A DNA stretch of 5,269 nucleotides, taken from the NCBI GenBank assembly GCA_963578605.1, contig CAUZEA010000221.1:1-5269 (forward strand). The letters are read 5' to 3'. Position numbers and translations under genes: made by a program. Source of the stretch: JAKVCB01 sp963578605 (GTDB taxonomy: Bacteria; Planctomycetota; Planctomycetia; Pirellulales; Lacipirellulaceae). The notes under the pieces were generated by a model. The model saw only the letters and a list, made by a program, of their open reading frames with translations. It did not search any database and was not told the DNA's origin. Position 1 is the stretch's first letter, and the number at the start of each line of letters is the position of its first letter. This document shows positions 1-3,905 of this stretch, piece by piece.

Positions 1-79
1 CTAGTTCCATGAGGGTAGTGGCGGTTGCGCCCAGGACCACGTCGCCGCCAAAGCTGACTTTGCCCGGACTGTTACCCGG
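1..79 (-). pseudogene. Beta-repeat (PGNSPG-type) passenger fragment, cut at both ends
   Basis: Read on the minus strand from the codon after the M19 stop, this frame stays open for 26 codons to the window edge. It begins PGNSPGKVSFGGD and continues with VVLGATATTLMEL. This pattern, PGNSPG followed by a short strand and then TTLMEL, is typical of the beta-helical repeats of autotransporter passengers and PEP-CTERM-like surface proteins, where it usually sits deep inside a long protein. No ATG start and no good ribosome binding site lie near its beginning; an internal GTG at codon 14 is possible but weakly supported. I infer a gene remnant whose upstream part is missing. It could continue beyond the left edge. 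The family assignment rests on one short motif. Confidence 0.4.
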
Positions 80-1084
80 CTATCCCGCCACCTGCTCAAA
101 GATACGCAGAAAATTTGCCCCGCATATCCGGTCGATGTCAGGGGCATCGTAACCCCGATCTTGGAGCCCTTGGACAAGCAGGGGTGTCTCGCCGCTGTTA
201 GTGAAGCCAGGTAGGTAGTACCCGAGTTGGTCCTTGAAATCAGTGCCAATGCCGACATGGCTGGTGCCGACGAGTCCAACCAGATAGTCGACAGTGTCGA
301 GAAGCAGTGGAAGTCCAGGTTGCTCAAGGGACGGACCGAGCGGGGTGGGTGACGCACCCACCAGACCACCCGCGCGGGCAATAGCCCGAATTTGTTCGTC
401 GGACAAATAGCGGACTGAATTAGTCAGTCCCCGTGCACCTCCATGGCTTACGAGAGCCGGTCCTGCAATGGCGTCCAGTACCTCCCAGAAGGCTGGCTCA
501 ACCAGGTGCATGATGTCGATGAGGATGCCCAACCGATTCATCTCAGCGATGAGCGCCCGTCCAGAATCGGTGAGGTGTCTCTCGGGGTCTCGGGCGGGAT
601 CGTAACACCGCATTTCCCCCTCCTCCCAGACTTGGGAGGCGGCTCCAAACTCGTTGGCGTGTTCGTGGACGAGGCAGACGTGCCGAAGTCCGAGTTTGAA
701 TAAGTTTCGAAGAACCGCCGGATCCTCACAAAGTGCGTCCGTGCCTTCCATGCCCACAATCAGCGCCACCCGGTCGCTGTCCGCCGCCTCTCGAAGATCG
801 GCACTGGTTTTGGCCAGTAGGACATCCTTGCCGGCGGGCCCGCTCAGCTCCCGATGCAGATACTCGAGGACATCCAGCAGGGTTCGAAGTGGTTCTGCCA
901 CGGAATGATCGTGTGGCCCGCTCAGTGAAATGTTTGGCGTCCAGTTCGCACACAACTGCGCGTTCACACCGCCCAGTCGCAACAGCGGAATGTCGGTGGT
1001 TCCTCCAAGTGGCGCATGTAGTTTTACTCGGTTGCCGCTTCGGTAGGCGAGATCCAGCATGTGACCGTGGACGTCGATGATCAC
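80..1084 (-). CDS. Membrane dipeptidase-like metallohydrolase (peptidase family M19)
   Basis: A 334-residue protein with the M19 (renal/membrane dipeptidase) motifs in order: an N-terminal metal site DVHGHMLD (4-11), GMEG with E113, a LVHEHANEF segment (138-146), LTDSGRALIAEMNRLGILID running into H193, LVSHGGARGL with H214 and R218, HVGIGTDF with D282, and a NFLRIFEQV ending (324-332). Family members are zinc enzymes with a TIM-barrel fold that cleave dipeptides, often with D-residues, and some related substrates; the substrate here is unknown. Length fits the family. No signal peptide is seen, so a cytoplasmic location is likely. The first metal motif reads HGH where the family usually has HxD. 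The start is GTG at 1084; an in-frame stop at 1118-1120 leaves no earlier start, and the ribosome site is weak (AGG, six bases upstream). I see no convincing promoter. Confidence 0.88.
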   Translation of the reverse strand: MIIDVHGHMLDLAYRSGNRVKLHAPLGGTTDIPLLRLGGVNAQLCANWTPNISLSGPHDHSVAEPLRTLLDVLEYLHRELSGPAGKDVLLAKTSADLREAADSDRVALIVGMEGTDALCEDPAVLRNLFKLGLRHVCLVHEHANEFGAASQVWEEGEMRCYDPARDPERHLTDSGRALIAEMNRLGILIDIMHLVEPAFWEVLDAIAGPALVSHGGARGLTNSVRYLSDEQIRAIARAGGLVGASPTPLGPSLEQPGLPLLLDTVDYLVGLVGTSHVGIGTDFKDQLGYYLPGFTNSGETPLLVQGLQDRGYDAPDIDRICGANFLRIFEQVAG

Positions 1085-1382
1085 TGAGTGCCTATTCTCG
1101 CTCGCCCAAGCCCAGCGTTAATCGTATTGATGGAAATCTTAACCACACCTATTTTCCCTCTGGTGCGAATGGGGCGTGAATTGTCATAACTGATTTAGTT
1201 TATTCGAAGACCGTATTCTTTGCGAGATATCTGCAGCAGCGTGGCGATATATACCGCTATACTTCGAATAAAACTACGACAAGTGACAGGAAATTTGATT
1301 TCAGGTGGGGGTGCGTCGCTGCCCACCAAGATCACATCTTCTCGATCTACCGTGACCAGCAGCGGGAGTTACCTTCCAGCAG
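1085..1382. other. Spacer between M19 gene and propeller frame
   Basis: This stretch of about 300 bases holds no supportable gene on either strand. It is more AT-rich than its neighbours, and carries the inverted repeat listed separately. It is the only room for promoters of the leftward M19 gene and of any rightward transcript. TATACT at 1258-1263 resembles a -10 box but lacks a -35 box at the right distance, so I call no promoter. From 1356 the propeller frame reads PAAGVTFQQ back to a TGA at 1353-1355. In another frame, 1339-1371 reads FSIYRDQQREL, faintly like the end of a blade, so this edge may contain decayed propeller sequence. Confidence 0.5.
1199..1272. repeat. Perfect 11-bp inverted repeat with 52-base interior
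   Basis: TTTATTCGAAG at 1199-1209 is the exact reverse complement of CTTCGAATAAA at 1262-1272. The 52 bases between include a near-palindrome around 1245-1258 (GCGATATATACCGC, 12 of 14 symmetrical). The arms could form a stem in RNA or single-stranded DNA, act as a two-half operator, or be ends of a very small element. There is no transposase and no flanking target duplication that I can see. The repeat is certain; its role is unknown. Confidence 0.6.
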
Positions 1383-2204
1383 TTGCTCACCAACGGAGTT
1401 GATTGCGTCGACTGCCTCAATTACCCGAGATCCGTGACGGTGAGCCCTGATGGCAATCACGTCTATATCGCGGCGTATGACGGTGACGCGCTGGCGGTCT
1501 TCAGTCGCAATGCAGGGACTGGCGAATTGACGTTTATCGAGGCCGTTGAAGATGGAGGGTTAGTGGACGGACTGGGTGGCGCCTACTCGGTGACAGTGAG
1601 CCCTGACGGGGCGCACGTCTATGCAGCGGGTCATTCGGACAACGCGGTGGTGGTTTTCAGGCGTGATACGAACACCGGAACATTGACGTTTGTTGAGGTC
1701 ATCAAAGATGGCGAGAAAGGCGCGGACAAACTGGCTGGCGCAGTGTCGGTGACGGTCAGTCCTGACAACGAGGATGTGTATGTGGGGGCGTATATTGATA
1801 ATGCGTTGACAGTCTTCAGTCGCGATACGGAAACTGGTGAATTGACATTTTCCCAGGTCCTTGAGGACGGGGTCGGTGACGTGGACGGGCTGAATGGCGT
1901 GTTGTCGACGGCGCTCAGTCCTCCTGACGGGGCGCAGGTGTATGCGGTTGCGCGAACTGATAACTCACTGGCGGTATTCAGCCGCGTCAGCGGCGCCCTC
2001 ACCGTGACGATCACCGACTGCAAAACTGGCGCGTCAGGTGAACTGGTGATCCCTGAGAGCATTGACGGGAATCCGGTCACGGAGATTGCGGATGAGGCTT
2101 TCCGTGACTGCACCGGCCTGACCAACGTAACGATCCCTGCCGGTGTCACCAGCATCGCGGAGAACAACATCTCGGCCTCCTCGGTTCGCTCCGTGGCTCT
2201 GTAG
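1383..2204 (+). CDS. Chimeric beta-propeller / leucine-rich-repeat protein, truncated at both ends
   Basis: The 273-residue frame has about four propeller blades of the SPDG (lactonase/YVTN-like) type, residues 1-201, then a BspA-type leucine-rich-repeat entry segment, residues 204-258. Blade strands SVTVSPDG recur at 17, 69, 122 and 175, each followed by a VYxAxxxDNALxVFSRD strand and TGELTF. The second part reads VTITDCKTGASG, LVIPESIDGNPVTEI, AFRDCTGLTNVTIP. Such proteins are normally secreted or surface-bound, but no signal peptide is present. The start is only a TTG with no ribosome site at normal spacing, and blade-like sequence (GVTFQQLL) extends upstream of it. A full propeller would need six or seven blades. 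The last 15 or so residues are encoded opposite a TPR remnant, so the true leucine-rich domain has been cut. It may be a pseudogene or a non-expressed chimera. Confidence 0.55.
   Translation: MLTNGVDCVDCLNYPRSVTVSPDGNHVYIAAYDGDALAVFSRNAGTGELTFIEAVEDGGLVDGLGGAYSVTVSPDGAHVYAAGHSDNAVVVFRRDTNTGTLTFVEVIKDGEKGADKLAGAVSVTVSPDNEDVYVGAYIDNALTVFSRDTETGELTFSQVLEDGVGDVDGLNGVLSTALSPPDGAQVYAVARTDNSLAVFSRVSGALTVTITDCKTGASGELVIPESIDGNPVTEIADEAFRDCTGLTNVTIPAGVTSIAENNISASSVRSVAL
1431..1990 (+). repeat. Four tandem propeller-blade repeats, about 156-159 bp each
   Basis: The blade unit starts at about 1431, 1587, 1746 and 1905, giving spacings of 52, 53 and 53 codons. Each unit encodes a SVTVSPDG strand, a VYxA strand, a DNALxVFSR strand and a GELTFxxVxxDG strand. 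The fourth unit carries one extra proline codon (SPPDG) and STALSP in place of SVTVSP, showing drift. The bases before the first unit encode DCVDCL, where the other units have a glycine-containing VDGLxG pattern. Confidence 0.75.
2001..2057 (+). repeat. Leucine-rich-repeat entry segment, copy 1
   Basis: These 57 bases encode TVTITDCKTGASGELVIPE, the strand-rich lead-in that precedes BspA-type leucine-rich repeats. A segment of the same length and frame is found at 3610-3666. By hand alignment without gaps, 43 of 57 bases match (75%), with most changes at third codon positions. Here it is preceded by propeller sequence and followed by a partial repeat (NPVTEIADEAFRDCTGL). Confidence 0.65.
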
Positions 2205-2322
2205 AGCCCGGCGAGGTTGTTCAGGCTGGTGGCCACGCTTGGGTGATCCGGGCGCCCATCGCTTTCTCCTTGATGGCCAGCGAACGCTTGTAGAGCGGCT
2301 CCGCTGATACTTGGCTTTCATC
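2156..2322 (-). pseudogene. Frameshifted TPR (kinesin-light-chain-like) remnant
   Basis: On the minus strand, immediately after the channel stop and in its frame, the sequence reads SAEPLYKRSLAIKEKAMG (2307-2254). After two extra bases (GC at 2252-2253) a second frame continues PDHPSVATSLNNLAGLYRAT and then ERTEEAEMLFSAM down to about 2153. Joined, this is one tetratricopeptide unit plus the start of the next, of the class with AEPLYKRxLAI, GPDHPxVATSLNNLAxLY and EAE motifs; it mediates protein-protein contacts in long repeat proteins. There is no start codon, no room for a full protein, and the frame is broken, so it is a relic. It overlaps the 3' end of the plus-strand chimera in antisense. 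Confidence 0.7.
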
Positions 2323-3114
2323 CTAGTCAACCTCAGCACCGCAGCGAGAGCATTTTCTTTTCGTGTCTTTGTGTTTGCCTATCTGTTCCACGAATCCGGA
2401 GCCGAGAATTGCGGTTGGCAGAGCGAGCATGCCGATTCCCAATATGCCAATCGCTGATGCGATGATCTTGCCAAAGGCCGTAATGGGAACCACGTCTCCA
2501 TATCCGACGGTCGTCAGAGTTGCCGCCGACCACCACATGGACGCTGGAATGCTTGAGAACGCTTCCGGCTGAGCTGGATGTTCAACGTAATACAATGCAC
2601 ATGCGGAAACGACGAGAAGGAGAACCAGCATCACCAAGGTTAACATAAGTTCTTCCTTCTTTTCTTTGAATACATCGCGGATCAGTCGAAGCGATGTGTA
2701 GTATCGTCCAACCTTGGCAAGGCGAATTATTCTGAGCAACCTGAATGCACGAACAAAGCGGAAATCCACGCCAAGGAACAGCAGGTAGAAAGGAAGGATC
2801 GCGCCAAGATCGATGATCGCAAGTGGCGTGATCGCGAATCTTAGTCGCCCCAGGATAGGCCTACGATATCGCCCATCGACGACACATGACCACAGCCGCC
2901 CCAGATACTCGATGGTAAAAACAACCACAGAGAACAGCTCGAAGGCACTAAATGCGGAGGAGAATCGCTTCTGGATAGACGGCACGGATCCCAGGATGAC
3001 AGCAAGAACGTTCAGGAAGATTAACGATAGAATGCATATGTCGACAGCGCGGCTTAGTCGATTACCTTCCTCCGCCGCCTCCAGAATACTCCAGACTCGC
3101 TGCTTGAGGTTCAT
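2323..3114 (-). CDS. Voltage-gated potassium channel, six transmembrane helices
   Basis: A 263-residue inner-membrane ion channel of the Kv-like family. S1 lies near 22-44, S2 near 57-77 (FTIEYLGRLW), S3 near 95-116, and S4 carries regularly spaced positive charges (R119, R122, R125, R128, R131, K134, R137). S5 lies near 154-178. The pore helix (WWSAATL) leads into the selectivity filter TTVGYGD at 201-207, and S6 follows (213-243, with ALPTAILGSGF). This is the usual size for a bacterial single-subunit channel that assembles as a tetramer. The tail ends KRKCSRCGAEVD, a single CxxC pair resembling half of a zinc ribbon. I chose the ATG at 3114 because GGGAG lies seven bases upstream; a GTG at 3168 would add 18 residues but lacks such support. 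It is divergent from the small secreted gene. Parts of the gene are clearly lower in GC than the flanks. Confidence 0.93.
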   Translation of the reverse strand: MNLKQRVWSILEAAEEGNRLSRAVDICILSLIFLNVLAVILGSVPSIQKRFSSAFSAFELFSVVVFTIEYLGRLWSCVVDGRYRRPILGRLRFAITPLAIIDLGAILPFYLLFLGVDFRFVRAFRLLRIIRLAKVGRYYTSLRLIRDVFKEKKEELMLTLVMLVLLLVVSACALYYVEHPAQPEAFSSIPASMWWSAATLTTVGYGDVVPITAFGKIIASAIGILGIGMLALPTAILGSGFVEQIGKHKDTKRKCSRCGAEVD

Positions 3115-3121
3115 CAATCTA

Positions 3122-3126
3122 CTCCC
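3122..3126 (-). promoter_or_regulatory. Ribosome binding site of the channel gene
   Basis: On the minus strand GGGAG is followed by a seven-base spacer (TAGATTG) and ATG at 3114. This decides between ATG 3114 and the upstream GTG at 3168, and fits the usual N-terminus, in which S1 follows about 20 residues of amphipathic sequence. Confidence 0.7.
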
Positions 3127-3275
3127 AGTGTATGGTAATTCCCCACATTGAGCCGACCTTTGCGGCACTTTGCAAGACTTAGACGGGCTTCAAGTGTGCT
3201 TTTCTCTGGAGAATCACCCCATGCTGTATTTGCTTGCTTGCCGACCCTCAACTCGCGATGAAGATAACCGGAAAC

Positions 3276-3279
3276 GGAG
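3276..3279 (+). promoter_or_regulatory. Closely spaced ribosome binding site of the small secreted gene
   Basis: GGAG is followed by only four bases (ATC plus the preceding A) before the ATG at 3283, which is short but workable. No other purine-rich site lies at normal distance, and the following codons give a clear signal peptide, which supports this start. Confidence 0.5.
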
Positions 3280-3282
3280 ATC

Positions 3283-3570
3283 ATGAAGGCAGCACTGCAA
3301 GTGTTCCTCGCCGCGATTTACGCACTGCTTTTCGTGCCTGCTGTATTCCCCCACGGCGGCGGCCTGGAGAAGAACGGGGGCCACCACAACAGGAAGACCG
3401 GGCAGTACCATCAGCACCGGTCTCCTGCCAACAGTCCGCCTTCATACTCCAGCGGGTACTCGACGCCCCTAAGCACCACGTCGAGGTACTCGCTCTCATC
3501 GAAGTCAGACCGAAACGTCCTGATCGGCAAACACTTTCGCGCCGCCAATGGTCCGGAGGTTCTTTCCTGA
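3283..3570 (+). CDS. Small secreted His-rich protein with GGHxNRKTGxYHxHR motif
   Basis: A 95-residue protein. Residues 1-22 form a signal peptide (MKAAL, then a hydrophobic core to about 22), so it is probably exported; the cleavage point is unclear. Residues 24-46 carry HGGGLEKNGGHHNRKTGQYH followed by QHR. Many short exported bacterial proteins and some nuclease tails have this motif in the form GGLDxxGCHxxRKTGxYHCH, which looks like a metal-binding site, although its function is not established. Here the two usual cysteine positions are Gly33 and Gln44, while the histidines (34, 35, 43, 45) are kept. The rest (47-75) is a Ser/Pro/Tyr-rich low-complexity tail, ending with DRNVLIGKHFRAANGPEVLS. 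That ending may be out of its original frame. It is divergent from the channel gene. The family call is good; the role is unknown. Confidence 0.75.
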   Translation: MKAALQVFLAAIYALLFVPAVFPHGGGLEKNGGHHNRKTGQYHQHRSPANSPPSYSSGYSTPLSTTSRYSLSSKSDRNVLIGKHFRAANGPEVLS

Positions 3571-3831
3571 GATAGCAACAAATTCAAGCGCGATGACGCC
3601 AGCGGCACCACCGTCATCATCACCGGTTGCGACACAGCCGCCTCCGGTGCACTGGTTATTCCTGAGGCCGGCGAGGAAACGGTCCGGAAACTACGCAAAG
3701 ACGTGAAACGCGCCCTCCGGGTCCACGCAGGGGAAACCTGGCTCTGGAAGAGCCCGAAGGATCGTTCCACCGCGGATGCAGTCCGGATCGGTGTATTGGA
3801 GAGCCTGGCGGAATTCCAGCCCGGCGGGTAA
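3571..3831 (+). pseudogene. Leucine-rich-repeat entry segment joined to an unrecognised basic domain, no start
   Basis: After the TGA of the small secreted gene the same frame stays open for 86 codons to TAA at 3829-3831, with no ATG and only an internal GTG. Residues 14-32 read TVIITGCDTAASGALVIPE, a second copy of the segment at 2001-2057. Instead of the expected leucine-rich repeat, residue 34 onward switches to GEETVRKLRKDVKRALRVHA, then GETWLWKSPKDRSTADAVR and IGVLESLAEFQPGG. This second part looks like real protein (a charged helix, a Trp-rich strand, a helix), but I do not recognise it. I infer a fusion of two gene fragments. If it is expressed, it would need readthrough of the TGA or a start I cannot see. 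Confidence 0.5.
3610..3666 (+). repeat. Leucine-rich-repeat entry segment, copy 2
   Basis: This partner of 2001-2057 has the same length and codon phase, with 43 of 57 bases identical by hand count. It is preceded by unrecognised DSNKFKRDDASG and followed by a non-repeat domain, so the homology is confined to the segment itself. Confidence 0.65.
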
Positions 3832-3857
3832 AGCAGGCCTACACGCTGGAGGTCCCA

Positions 3858-3888
3858 GGGCTGCATTCTGCGTTTTTTGAATGCGCCC
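3858..3888. terminator. Bulged hairpin between converging frames
   Basis: GGGC plus GCATTC (3858-3868, one T bulged at 3862) pairs with GAATGCGCCC (3879-3888), giving a ten-base-pair stem and a ten-base loop. It lies 26 bases past the TAA at 3831 and 17 bases past the Kelch stop, where a two-way terminator would be expected. The run of six T is in the loop and not after the stem on either strand, so it is not a textbook intrinsic terminator. Confidence 0.35.
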
Positions 3889-3905
3889 CTAAACGGAACC
3901 CCGGC

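Noticed and set aside
1..381. Minus-strand open frame overlapping the 3' part of the M19 gene
   Set aside because: It lies in another frame of a clearly coding region, has no recognisable motif and an Arg/Ser-rich composition typical of shadow frames.
1181..1263. Rightward promoter from TTGTCA (1181) or TATACT (1258)
   Set aside because: Neither box has a partner at 16-18 bases, so only isolated near-matches in AT-rich DNA remain.
1199..1272. Integron attC site
   Set aside because: The arms lack the GTTRRRY / RYYYAAC core sites, and no cassette with a matching site follows.
1631..2236. 201-codon minus-strand frame opposite the propeller
   Set aside because: Only its first 28 codons or so (ATSLNNLAGLYRAT and after) are real TPR sequence. 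The remainder is antisense to the propeller and the leucine-rich segment, with Ser/Thr/Val-rich shadow composition.
2203..3676. Shared 9-mer CCGGCGAGG near the TPR relic and near the second entry segment, as a possible recombination site
   Set aside because: A 9-base match is expected many times by chance in a window of this size, and its position relative to the joints differs.
3411..3866. 151-codon minus-strand frame opposite the secreted gene and the fusion fragment
   Set aside because: Its content mirrors the plus-strand entry segment and shows no motif of its own.
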